From Anaerolineae bacterium (GTDB lineage: Bacteria > Chloroflexota > Anaerolineae > Promineifilales > Promineifilaceae), in the NCBI GenBank assembly GCA_028277515.1, contig JANQGC010000152.1, forward strand, positions 1 through 6,412: DNA of 6,412 nt, in the 5' to 3' direction. Within the stretch, counting starts at the first letter, position 1, and each line of letters starts with the position of its first letter. Of this stretch, positions 1 to 5,810 are shown one piece after another. A model generated the notes under the pieces. The model searched no databases. It worked only from the letters and a program-made list of their open reading frames with translations, and was not told the DNA's origin. Both the position numbers and the translations under genes were made by a program.

Positions 1-13
1 CCAATTATCGTAC

Positions 14-81
14 CGTAACCGCGAAATCATTTTCGCGCTCTGGCGTATGCACAAGAACGCGATTGTGAAATCGCGGTTACG
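14..81. repeat. Twin-hairpin inverted repeat (REP/MITE-like)
   Basis: Outer arms 14-24 (CGTAACCGCGA) and 71-81 (TCGCGGTTACG) are perfect reverse complements of 11 bp. Each side also folds on itself: 20-26 CGCGAAA, loop TCAT, 31-37 TTTCGCG; and 58-64 CGCGATT, loop GTGA, 69-75 AATCGCG. Both inner stems are 7 bp with 4-nt loops, yet differ in sequence while keeping pairing. This is the layout of a dispersed palindromic intergenic repeat. No gene end is recognisable in 1-184. That it is multicopy in the genome is an inference. Confidence 0.7.
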
Positions 82-144
82 AATCTGACTTTGGAACTGC
101 CCTGCTCATCCCTCACCTTCGCTGGTTTAGCATTCGTAAATAGA

Positions 145-150
145 TATAAT
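145..150 (+). promoter_or_regulatory. Candidate -10 box (TATAAT)
   Basis: A perfect TATAAT lies in an AT-rich stretch 50 nt before the start of the small nucleotide-binding protein gene. At 17 bp spacing the -35 position (122-127, CTGGTT) is poor, so the promoter would be weak or need an activator. Transcription would begin near 156-158 and give a leader of about 43 nt. Confidence 0.4.
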
Positions 151-156
151 AAAAAG

Positions 157-199
157 CTGGCGGGACGAAAGCCCTCATGTACCATTGAGGAGAACATCA
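157..199 (+). promoter_or_regulatory. Structured leader with competing hairpins over the RBS
   Basis: Hairpin B pairs 173-177 (CCTCA) with 186-190 (TGAGG) around an 8-nt loop, and its 3' arm holds part of the Shine-Dalgarno sequence GAGGAG (187-192). A smaller hairpin A pairs GGG 162-164 with CCC 172-174 and uses bases that hairpin B needs, so the two cannot form fully together. The SD lies 7 nt before ATG 200. The structures are short (5 bp and 3 bp), so a regulatory role is only suggested. No known riboswitch class was recognised. Confidence 0.3.
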
Positions 200-637
200 A
201 TGTTAATCACGATTGAAAAGGTAGCTATCCTGAGCAATATCCCCATGTTTGCCGGCATCCCCGGCTATGCGTTGGCGCCGGTCGCTGAGTGTATGGAAGA
301 GGTTGAACTGCAAGCGGATGATACCTTCATTGAAGAGGGAGCGATTGAAGATGGTCTTTACATTGTTGTTGACGGCCGTGTCCGTGTGCATAGCCAGGGT
401 CAAGAGATCCTGACCATCGGTCCAGGCCAGACCGTTGGCGAACTGGCTGTGCTGGACCCGCAAACCCGTTCTGCCTCCGTATCTACCCTTGAAAACACCC
501 TTCTACTCCGCCTCAAAAAAGAGCCATTTGATGAAATCATAGCCGACCGCCCGGAAATATCGGCCAGTGTGATTCGTTCCTTGTGTCATATTGTTCGTGA
601 GCAAAGTCAACAACTCGCCACTCTACACAGGGATTGA
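200..637 (+). CDS. Stand-alone cyclic nucleotide-binding domain protein
   Basis: A 145-residue cytoplasmic protein made up of essentially one CAP/CRP-type cyclic nucleotide-binding domain. The start of such domains is seen at residues 10-30 (LSNIPMFAGIPGYALAPVAE). The beta-roll follows, with D51-G52 and the VVDGRVRV strand (57-63). The phosphate-binding cassette is residues 79-93 and includes G80-E81-L82 and R90-S91-A92; the Glu and Arg that contact the ribose and phosphate of cAMP/cGMP in this family are both present, so ligand binding is plausible. A C-terminal helix (about 118-140) follows, but there is no DNA-binding helix-turn-helix and no catalytic or membrane domain. It is therefore not a complete CRP regulator. 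It may act as a ligand-dependent partner of another protein. ATG 200 is chosen over the in-frame TTG at 185 because GAGGAG (187-192) sits 7 nt before it and would lie inside a gene starting at 185. The neighbouring genes do not reveal its target. Confidence 0.85.
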   Translation: MLITIEKVAILSNIPMFAGIPGYALAPVAECMEEVELQADDTFIEEGAIEDGLYIVVDGRVRVHSQGQEILTIGPGQTVGELAVLDPQTRSASVSTLENTLLLRLKKEPFDEIIADRPEISASVIRSLCHIVREQSQQLATLHRD

Positions 638-658
638 TGCATCTCCTAATCAATCCTT
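629..658 (+). terminator. Hairpin across the stop codon, possible terminator
   Basis: GGATTGAT (631-638) and ATCAATCC (649-656) pair perfectly around a 10-nt loop. A G-U pair (630/657) and an A-T pair (629/658) extend this to 10 bp. It covers the TGA stop at 635-637. Only TT follows before CGG, so it lacks a proper U-tract. It could be a weak terminator or protect the mRNA 3' end. Confidence 0.35.
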
Positions 659-682
659 CGGCCGATATCGTGGCAGCAGTTC

Positions 683-705
683 CAACCTTCTTGCGATAAA
701 GGTTG
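683..705 (+). terminator. Second hairpin downstream of the small gene
   Basis: CAACCTT (683-689) pairs with AAGGTTG (699-705) around a 9-nt loop. No T-run follows directly; the nearest one, at about 733-739, is too far to act with this stem. It may be a weak end-of-transcript structure together with the hairpin at 629-658, or have no function. Confidence 0.2.
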
Positions 706-812
706 CCGGCCAACTCTTGATGTCATTTTCAGGTTTTTTATATTGACCTTGGGAAGACTTTTTCTCGTTCACACCCTCTATTCCGTCTCTTTCCTCTTCC
801 CTCCACAAATAG

Positions 813-828
813 TAATCACATAATCACA
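813..828. repeat. Tandem octamer TAATCACA x2
   Basis: Two exact, adjacent copies of TAATCACA, ending 20 bp before a TTGACA hexamer at 849-854. Short tandem sites just upstream of a -35 box are a common layout for activator binding, but two 8-mers can also arise by chance or slippage. No known regulator is recognised. Confidence 0.3.
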
Positions 829-848
829 CTCAAAGCCAGTAATTCACC

Positions 849-875
849 TTGACAAGTAACCTTTTTTCATATAGT
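849..875 (+). promoter_or_regulatory. Candidate sigma70-type promoter for the kinase locus
   Basis: A perfect TTGACA (849-854) is followed after 15 bp by TATAGT (870-875, five of six consensus bases). The spacer is 2 bp shorter than optimal. A rival lies further down: ATGACA (970-975) and TATAAC (996-1001), with a long 20-bp spacer. Either could drive the kinase remnant and the complete kinase. The first would leave a leader of about 380 nt before the complete kinase. Confidence 0.35.
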
Positions 876-1048
876 TTTGGATAATTACCAGTGTACAATA
901 AATCGTGTTGAATGTACTCATTGTGATGGCTCTCTTGACTGGTTCATGTGAAATTTAGCTTCTCACTACATGACAAAATACATATGACTTAGGTGTATAA
1001 CGTATCTTACGCTGCAGAAAGTTTGTGGATTAATAATTGGAGGGTTTT

Positions 1049-1189
1049 ATGATCGGCCGGTTTTCAATCATCTCAGAATTGGGCGAAGGAGGGATGGTCA
1101 CCGTATATAGGGCTTATGATCCCAGTATGAAACGCGAGGTGGCCATCAAAGTACTACCGGAACAACTCATAGCAATGGTGGGAGATTAG
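1049..1189 (+). pseudogene. Truncated Ser/Thr kinase N-lobe (46 codons)
   Basis: ATG 1049 follows GGAGGG (1039-1044), and the reading frame ends at TAG 1187-1189 after 46 residues. It encodes only the start of a PknB-type kinase: the glycine-rich loop GEGGMVTVY (residues 12-20) and the ATP-anchoring lysine in VAIK (K34). In hand alignment to the complete kinase downstream, 20 of 39 positions are identical. Beyond the stop the same frame still gives GKFHK (1199-1213), matching GRFHQ at the right place in the intact kinase, then a second stop TAA at 1214-1216. This looks like a decayed kinase gene rather than a small gene designed as such. The catalytic loop, DFG motif and C-lobe are absent, so it cannot be an active kinase. 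The intact ribosome binding site means a 46-residue peptide may still be made. A role as an upstream open reading frame for the next gene, 75 bp on, is possible but unproven. Confidence 0.75.
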
Positions 1190-1252
1190 CTCAGACCGGG
1201 CAAGTTCCATAAATAAAACATCACTTTAGCAGGTGAATGCGCGATAAAAGAA

Positions 1253-1267
1253 AGAGGGAATCAATTG
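1253..1267 (+). promoter_or_regulatory. RBS that fixes a TTG start for the kinase
   Basis: AGAGGG (1253-1258) lies 6 nt before TTG 1265. In this frame there is no ATG, GTG or other TTG between the stop at 1214-1216 and 1265. The first downstream ATG is inside the glycine-rich loop and would destroy the kinase fold. TTG is therefore the only sensible start. Confidence 0.75.
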
Positions 1268-2863
1268 GATAACATTACCGGAAAACAATTTGGTCCCTAC
1301 CAGGTGATAGAACCGCTTGGTGAAGGGGGAATGGCTGCTGTTTATAAAGGATACCAGCCAGGCATAGATCGCTATGTCGCCTTAAAAGTATTGCCTCGTC
1401 GCCTTGCTGAGGACCCGCAATTTGTCGGTCGCTTTCACCAAGAAGCTCAAATTCTGGCTCAATTACAGCATCCCCATATCCTACCTGTATTTGATTACGG
1501 GCAGAGTGAAGGCTATACCTATATCGTCATGCCTTATATCCAAGGCGGAACCTTAGTAGATTTAATCCAACAGAAACCAATTCCATTACAGGAAATCCCA
1601 ACAATCATCTCTCAAATAGCGAGCGGTCTAGATTATGCCCACAACAAACACCTCATCCATCGTGATGTCAAACCAAGCAACATATTGATCGACGAGAGTG
1701 GCAATTGCTTACTGACAGATTTTGGCATTGCCAAGATTTTTTCCACGGCAACGAGATTTACCAGCACCGGGGGAATCATCGGTACACCAGAGTATATGTC
1801 ACCTGAACAAGGACAAGGCAAGAAACTAGATAGACGAAGTGACATCTACTCTCTCGGTATTGTTCTTTATGAATTGGTGACTGGTCAAGTGCCATTTCAA
1901 GCTGAAACACCCATCGCGACCGTGATGAAGCATATATACGATCCTTTGCCCCCGCCTCGACAGATCAACCATGCACTTTCTGAACCTGTAGAAAAAGTCC
2001 TACTAAGAGCACTAGCCAAAGAGCCGGCAGACCGCTTTCCAATGGCGGGCGACATGGCGGCTGCCTTGCAAGCAGCGATTGACCAGGGAGGAACCTTGCC
2101 TACCCTTATTGACACAGCGCCAGTTTCCCGCCCTTCAACGGAAGAAACGACTATCGTTGAAGAAAAAATCCGCAGTAGAAATTGGTTATTTCCTCTCCTG
2201 GCGGTAGTTCTTTTATTTATCTTATGTGCAGCCAGTTCTATTTTTGTGTATACGCGATTGCTTAATCCCGTTGCCTTACCTACCACTGATGACCTACTCG
2301 AAGGCAGCGCTCAGTCTCCACCCATAGAGCCGTCCGCAATGACCGCACAAAATCCTCAAAATTCAGATGGTGAATCAATTATTGCCGGCTTAAGCACAGC
2401 AACGCATACGCCAATCCCGACCGAGGAACCAACCTTCGTGGCCAGTCCAACACCGGTTGCAACAGCAACAATGACGCCATCCCCTATGCCACCACTTAAT
2501 CGTTCAATCGAGGTTATTGTTGACGGCACCACAGCCCGCACCGAAACCGGGATCAATGTCCAGCCCGGCCAACGCCTAACAATTGAATACTTATCAGGCA
2601 GTTGGAGAGCAGGGCCCCCTTCGATATGGCCACTGGTTGGCCCGGAAGGGGATACACAGGTTTTGAACAAGGCGACCTTCCCTGTCCCAGATAGCCCCAT
2701 AATGACCTTAGTCGGTGGCATCGGTACGAGCTTACCGGCCGCTTTTGGCAACCAGTTGGAATATATTAGTAATAGTGAGGGAACGCTCTGGCTTGGTCCA
2801 AATGATGATGGCCTGGATGATAATCAGGGGCAATTGATTGTCAGGGTCACAATTAGTGAATAG
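1265..2863 (+). CDS. Transmembrane Ser/Thr kinase with LecA-like outer domain
   Basis: A 532-residue receptor-type protein kinase of the bacterial PknB (Hanks) class. The cytoplasmic catalytic domain spans about residues 10-272: glycine loop GEGGMAAVY (19-27), ATP lysine K41 in VALK, helix-C glutamate E60, catalytic loop HRDVKPSN (132-139, base D134), metal-binding DFG (152-154), GTPEYMSPE (173-181) and DRRSDIYSLG (189-198). All key residues are present, so it should phosphorylate Ser/Thr using ATP. Residues about 273-306 form a juxtamembrane segment, 307-329 one membrane helix, and 335-412 a Thr/Pro/Ser-rich linker. Residues 413-532 resemble PA-IL/LecA-type lectins: the TGINVQPGQ strand, W447, LVGGIGTSLP (482-491), and NDDGLDDNQG (513-522), which lines up with the calcium site of LecA. 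The outer domain may sense a ligand, but the LecA His/Gln sugar contacts are not evident. It ends 13 bp from the convergent cytochrome gene. The substrate is unknown. Confidence 0.93.
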   Translation: MDNITGKQFGPYQVIEPLGEGGMAAVYKGYQPGIDRYVALKVLPRRLAEDPQFVGRFHQEAQILAQLQHPHILPVFDYGQSEGYTYIVMPYIQGGTLVDLIQQKPIPLQEIPTIISQIASGLDYAHNKHLIHRDVKPSNILIDESGNCLLTDFGIAKIFSTATRFTSTGGIIGTPEYMSPEQGQGKKLDRRSDIYSLGIVLYELVTGQVPFQAETPIATVMKHIYDPLPPPRQINHALSEPVEKVLLRALAKEPADRFPMAGDMAAALQAAIDQGGTLPTLIDTAPVSRPSTEETTIVEEKIRSRNWLFPLLAVVLLFILCAASSIFVYTRLLNPVALPTTDDLLEGSAQSPPIEPSAMTAQNPQNSDGESIIAGLSTATHTPIPTEEPTFVASPTPVATATMTPSPMPPLNRSIEVIVDGTTARTETGINVQPGQRLTIEYLSGSWRAGPPSIWPLVGPEGDTQVLNKATFPVPDSPIMTLVGGIGTSLPAAFGNQLEYISNSEGTLWLGPNDDGLDDNQGQLIVRVTISE

Positions 2864-2876
2864 ATCCAAATTTTTC

Positions 2877-3569
2877 TCACTGTCTACGCAACAGAAGCCA
2901 CCCACCCCCAACCAACAATAACATCAAGAGTCCGCCGCCAGCCAGCCAACGCTCTTGCCCGCCTGTCTCAACATCATTGACCACAGGTGTGGGACGGAGC
3001 CGTATCTGCTCGATATTTTCGGCCGTCAATCCCTGCCCCACATCAGCCCCATGTGCCCTGGCTAAAAACGCGCTGATCGCCAGATATTCTTCATCCGCCA
3101 GGCTTCCCGGATACTCATAGGGCATTTCCGCACGAACATAATGATATAGTTGTCCCGCTGTAGCAAAATGGAACAGACTGCCTTCACCGATCACAGCAGG
3201 TACGCTGGTCGGTAATATAAACCCCTCCGGGTATGGCGATTGGCCATGACAACCACTGGTCCAGCAATTTTGATGATCCTCCGGGTATTGCGCCCGCCAT
3301 TCATCGGTTAAACCCTGCCCCTGGTCCCCATGACAGGGCTGGCAGTAAAGCCAGAAAAGCTGCGCGCCATCATCGGCCTGTGTCGGAGGGTAGACGGTAG
3401 GGGGCGCTGCCAGGCGGTCGATTGTGGGCGTCGGTGTTACCGGCAGCGCCCCCGTACCTGCGGTAGAAATAGGAACCTGCGCCGGCTCAATTTGGCCGGC
3501 GGCGACCAGGCTGCTCCAGGTCAATGCTAAAATCAATAGTAGCCCGGCCGCGAGAAGATGCCGTCTCAT
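2877..3569 (-). CDS. Membrane-anchored c-type cytochrome with CxxCH and Cx4CH sites
   Basis: A 230-residue exported electron-transfer protein. Residues 1-25 form a signal peptide (MRRH, then a Leu/Ala-rich core, cleavage likely near AAG). A Pro/Thr-rich linker (30-64, including VTPTPTPT) follows. The cytochrome domain (about 65-174) has the normal heme site C76-Q-P-C79-H80 and a likely axial Met at M149 (EMPYEYPGSL, then a DEEYLAISAFL helix typical of class I cytochromes c). Between them lies C102-WTSG-C107-H108, a Cx4CH pattern that could bind a second heme; it might instead be a disulfide or metal site. A C-terminal helix (208-227) ending in RRQ would anchor it to the membrane, with the heme domain outside. 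The start is ATG at 3567-3569 with a weak AGG upstream; the signal peptide supports it. It lies 118 bp after the permease gene on the same strand. Its redox partner is not identifiable here. Confidence 0.88.
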   Translation of the reverse strand: MRRHLLAAGLLLILALTWSSLVAAGQIEPAQVPISTAGTGALPVTPTPTIDRLAAPPTVYPPTQADDGAQLFWLYCQPCHGDQGQGLTDEWRAQYPEDHQNCWTSGCHGQSPYPEGFILPTSVPAVIGEGSLFHFATAGQLYHYVRAEMPYEYPGSLADEEYLAISAFLARAHGADVGQGLTAENIEQIRLRPTPVVNDVETGGQERWLAGGGLLMLLLVGGGWLLLRRQ

Positions 3570-3581
3570 ATTGCCTATTTA

Positions 3582-3647
3582 GGACGCGGACGAGAACGGA
3601 TGAAAGCGGAGAAGAAAATCAGCTCTTCTCACCTCTCATCCGCGTCC
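3582..3647. repeat. Inverted repeat with degenerate GCGGATGAA-like units
   Basis: GGACGCGGA (3582-3590) and TCCGCGTCC (3639-3647) are perfect 9-bp complements. Inside, GAGAAGA (3609-3615) pairs with TCTTCTC (3624-3630) around an 8-nt loop, and GGATGA (3598-3603) can pair with TCATCC (3636-3641) as an alternative. The left half reads as imperfect copies of GCGGATGAA (GCGGACGA, CGGATGAA, GCGGAGAA). No U-tract follows on either strand. It forms most of the 5' leader region of the cytochrome gene, ending 13 bp from its ATG, and resembles a dispersed intergenic repeat. Confidence 0.55.
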
Positions 3648-3654
3648 ACTCTTA

Positions 3655-3671
3655 AGAATGCGTGGCATTCT
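3655..3671 (-). terminator. Short hairpin just after the permease stop
   Basis: AGAATGC (3655-3661) and GCATTCT (3665-3671) form a perfect 7-bp stem with a GTG loop (written on the plus strand), 16 nt past the stop codon of the second permease. No U-tract follows in the minus direction, so it is not a textbook intrinsic terminator. It may mark or protect the 3' end of the permease message. Confidence 0.35.
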
Positions 3672-3687
3672 CACCATAAAACAAGGT

Positions 3688-4737
3688 CTAACCACGCAGC
3701 TTGGGATCCAGAATATCGCGTAGTGCGTCGCCGATTAAGTTCCAACCCAAACCATATAACAACAAGGCCAGGCCAGGAAAAACGACGATATACCAATGTT
3801 GATCCAAAGTGAGAATCCAATCCCGCGCGGCGCTGATGATTTGCCCCCAATCGGCAAATCCAACCTGCACCCCAATGCCCAGGAAGCTCAAGGTAGCAAA
3901 GGAGAGAACGATCGCCCCCATATCCAGGGAAAGGAAAACCATCGTCGGAAAAATCGCATTGGGCAGCACGTGGCGCACGATCAAGTGGGTGTCGGAAGCC
4001 CCGCTGGCCCGCGCCGCAGTCACATACTCGCGCTCTTTGGTAGACAGCATATCGCCGCGCAGCAAGCGGGCATAGCCGGTCCAGCGAAAGACAATCAGGG
4101 CGATGGCGGCCGGCCAGATGCTGCGGCCGAAAACCGGGACCAATAGGGATGATAAAATCAGGGCACCCACCAGAAAGGGAAACGCGATGAAAATTTCGAC
4201 GAGACGCATCAATCCTTCATCAACATACCCACCGAAAAATCCGGCCACAGCGCCGATCAGGATGCCGATCACGGCCGAAGCGACCACCACAAACGTACCC
4301 CAAAGGAGCGCCGTGCGGCTGCCCCACACAATCCCATACCAGATATCATACTGGCCGGATGCCGTGCCCATGATATGCGTCCACTCTTCATTGCCGGTTA
4401 TCAGCTTATACCAGAGAGGGACCGATTCGGGAGGGGAGTTTATCCAGGGTGTCCCTGGGGGAGAGGGTTCCGCGCTGTAACCATCGCGCGGAATAATCGT
4501 CGTGTCCCACCTTGCATCAGGAGGCGGCGCCAGGATAGGCGCAAACAGCGCCATAAAGATAAAACCGCTGATAATCAAAATCCCCAATACGGACAAGGGA
4601 TTGGTCACAATACCCTTCAGCAGGCGGTAATATTCAGGACCCAGCCGGCGCTCCAGGCGTGATTGTGGTCTAAAATAACCCTGACCCTGATAAGCCGGGT
4701 TTGTCGTATCCGCTAATTCAGTTACACTGCTCATCAT
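3688..4737 (-). CDS. ABC peptide-type permease, DppC/OppC class
   Basis: A 349-residue inner-membrane permease of an oligopeptide/dipeptide-class ABC importer (BPD_transp_1 domain). Residues 1-44 are the cytoplasmic N-terminus and 48-70 form the first membrane helix. An unusually long Pro-rich outside loop follows (71-122). Five further helices occupy about 143-335. The EAA loop that docks onto the ATPase is at about 237-260 (EYVTAARASG, then IVRHVLPN, with A241, A242, G246, L258 and P259). The usual HPLGTDxxGRD segment is replaced by HIMGTASGQYDIWYG (121-135), which marks a variant subfamily. Translation starts at ATG 4735-4737 or the next codon, ATG 4732-4734. The Shine-Dalgarno GAGG (4744-4741) is 3 nt from the first and 6 nt from the second, so the second may be preferred. 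The gene follows the DppB-type gene with an 8-nt gap, indicating one transcript and coupled translation. The transported substrate cannot be read from the sequence. Confidence 0.92.
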   Translation of the reverse strand: MMSSVTELADTTNPAYQGQGYFRPQSRLERRLGPEYYRLLKGIVTNPLSVLGILIISGFIFMALFAPILAPPPDARWDTTIIPRDGYSAEPSPPGTPWINSPPESVPLWYKLITGNEEWTHIMGTASGQYDIWYGIVWGSRTALLWGTFVVVASAVIGILIGAVAGFFGGYVDEGLMRLVEIFIAFPFLVGALILSSLLVPVFGRSIWPAAIALIVFRWTGYARLLRGDMLSTKEREYVTAARASGASDTHLIVRHVLPNAIFPTMVFLSLDMGAIVLSFATLSFLGIGVQVGFADWGQIISAARDWILTLDQHWYIVVFPGLALLLYGLGWNLIGDALRDILDPKLRG

Positions 4738-4745
4738 TTACCTCA

Positions 4746-5810
4746 TCAGGACAGTCGTACTCGCGGATCAAGCACACCATATAAAACATCAACCACCAGG
4801 TTGGCTCCCACGAATAAAACGGCAACAAACAAGGCATAACCCAGCATCGTCAAGACATCCAGGCTCAACGCTGCCGCCGCCGCCGCTGAGCCAATGCCGG
4901 GATAATTAAAGATCACTTCCACAACGATCGTGCCATTCAGCAGGCCGGCGATGGTCACCCCGGCGATGGTCACAACCGGAATCAGGGCATTGCGCAGGAT
5001 ATGCTGGTTGACAATCGTTTTTTCATGCAATCCTTTTGAGCGCGCCGTTACCACATAATCCTGGCGCATGGCCTCCAACATAGATGACCGGGTCACCTTC
5101 AACAACAACGCTGAAATCACCACCGATAAGGTGATCACCGGCAGGACCAGGTGCCGCAGGGCATCCCAAAAAATATCCAACCGAAAATTCAACAAGGCGT
5201 CAACGGTCATCATCTTTGTATACTGGGTGAACTCCGGACTGAGCACCTCCTGGCTGAACTCCGGAGATAAACGGCCGGGTGGAAACCAGTCAAGGCGGGC
5301 GTAAAAGATTAACAACATTAATAGGCCAAATACAAATGTAGGAAATGACCAGCCCAGGATGGCGATCACGCGCGAAATTTGATCGATCGGCTTATTGTGG
5401 TGTAAAGCGGACACGACGCCCAGCCAAACACCGACACCAATGACGGGAATGAAAGACCACAATGAGAGTTCAAGCGTCGCCGGCAGTCGCCGTTTTAACA
5501 AGTCGATGACCGGTTCGCGGCCCGTTCTTGAGAAACCGAGATCGCCGCGCAGTACGCCCCCAACCCTCTCACCAGTGGCCGGATCGACGCGGCCGGTCAG
5601 CCAGGTCCAATACTGTACCAACAGAGGATCATCCAAACCATATTTAGCGATGACGGCGTCGATTTGGCTTTCCGTCTTGGGGATATCCCGCACATACAGC
5701 GCCGAGCGCTCCACCGGTCCCAAAAATTGCAGCATGCCGAAGATCATCAACGTGACCCCTAGTAAAACAATCGGCAGTGTCAATAATCGGCGAATAATAA
5801 ATGCAACCAT
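4746..5810 (-). CDS. ABC peptide-type permease, DppB/OppB class
   Basis: A 354-residue inner-membrane permease, partner of the DppC-type protein encoded just after it. The N-terminal helix (about 7-31) carries the family pattern IIRRLLTLPIVLLGVTLMIF. A long periplasmic loop (32-109) contains LRGDLGFS (87-94), a conserved element of DppB proteins. Further helices lie at about 114-137, 145-170, 218-240, 278-300 and 322-347. The EAA-type ATPase-docking loop is at 251-279 (DYVVTARSKGLHEKTIV, with A256 and G260). The end LDPRVRLS is typical. GGAGG (5819-5815) lies 4 nt before ATG 5810-5808. A 9-residue tandem duplication, LSPEFSQEV then LSPEFTQYT (181-198), sits in an outside loop. Length is slightly above the usual 305-340 residues, partly from loop growth. 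No ATPase gene follows these permeases. Confidence 0.93.
   Translation of the reverse strand: MVAFIIRRLLTLPIVLLGVTLMIFGMLQFLGPVERSALYVRDIPKTESQIDAVIAKYGLDDPLLVQYWTWLTGRVDPATGERVGGVLRGDLGFSRTGREPVIDLLKRRLPATLELSLWSFIPVIGVGVWLGVVSALHHNKPIDQISRVIAILGWSFPTFVFGLLMLLIFYARLDWFPPGRLSPEFSQEVLSPEFTQYTKMMTVDALLNFRLDIFWDALRHLVLPVITLSVVISALLLKVTRSSMLEAMRQDYVVTARSKGLHEKTIVNQHILRNALIPVVTIAGVTIAGLLNGTIVVEVIFNYPGIGSAAAAAALSLDVLTMLGYALFVAVLFVGANLVVDVLYGVLDPRVRLS
5228..5265. repeat. In-frame 27-bp period duplication in the DppB-type gene
   Basis: TGAACTCCGGA occurs at 5228-5238 and again at 5255-5265, exactly 27 bp apart, so the coding frame is kept. It gives the repeated peptide SPEF in an outside loop of the permease (LSPEFSQEV, LSPEFTQYT). 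It looks like a small tandem duplication that has begun to diverge. Confidence 0.65.

Larger units (their letters stand above)
638..1048. other. AT-rich gap without a supported gene
   Basis: About 410 bp with only very short reading frames and nothing resembling a protein family. It holds the two hairpins next to the upstream gene and a pyrimidine-rich stretch around 760-805. It also has a tandem octamer TAATCACA (813-820 and 821-828) and promoter-like hexamers. The most likely role is the upstream control region of the kinase locus. No RNA gene was recognised. Confidence 0.6.

Noticed and set aside
159..199. The GGGACGAAAGCC-like string resembles part of a c-di-GMP-I (GEMM) or guanidine-II riboswitch.
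   Set aside because: The leader is far too short for GEMM, and the other conserved GEMM parts are absent. Guanidine-II needs two hairpins with ACGR loops and only one such string is present.
185..199. TTG start at 185 for the nucleotide-binding protein, five codons longer.
   Set aside because: GAGGAG at 187-192 is well placed for ATG 200 and would be inside the gene if 185 were used; no SD precedes 185.
658..670. Overlapping palindromes TCGGCCGA and CGATATCG as an operator.
   Set aside because: Each is only 8 bp, expected by chance, and lies past the end of a gene rather than near a promoter.
1897..2751. Minus-strand reading frames of about 130 codons opposite the kinase.
   Set aside because: They lie opposite a kinase with every catalytic motif intact and show no family resemblance; they are shadows of its codon pattern.
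2864..2876. Bidirectional terminator between the convergent kinase and cytochrome genes.
   Set aside because: The 13-bp gap has only a T-run and no stem; nearby pairing (GTGA with TCAC) is 4 bp over a long loop and not convincing.
3330..4662. Plus-strand reading frames of 66-125 codons opposite the cytochrome and permease genes.
   Set aside because: Overlapping, arginine/proline-rich, no recognisable domain, and opposite well-supported minus-strand genes.
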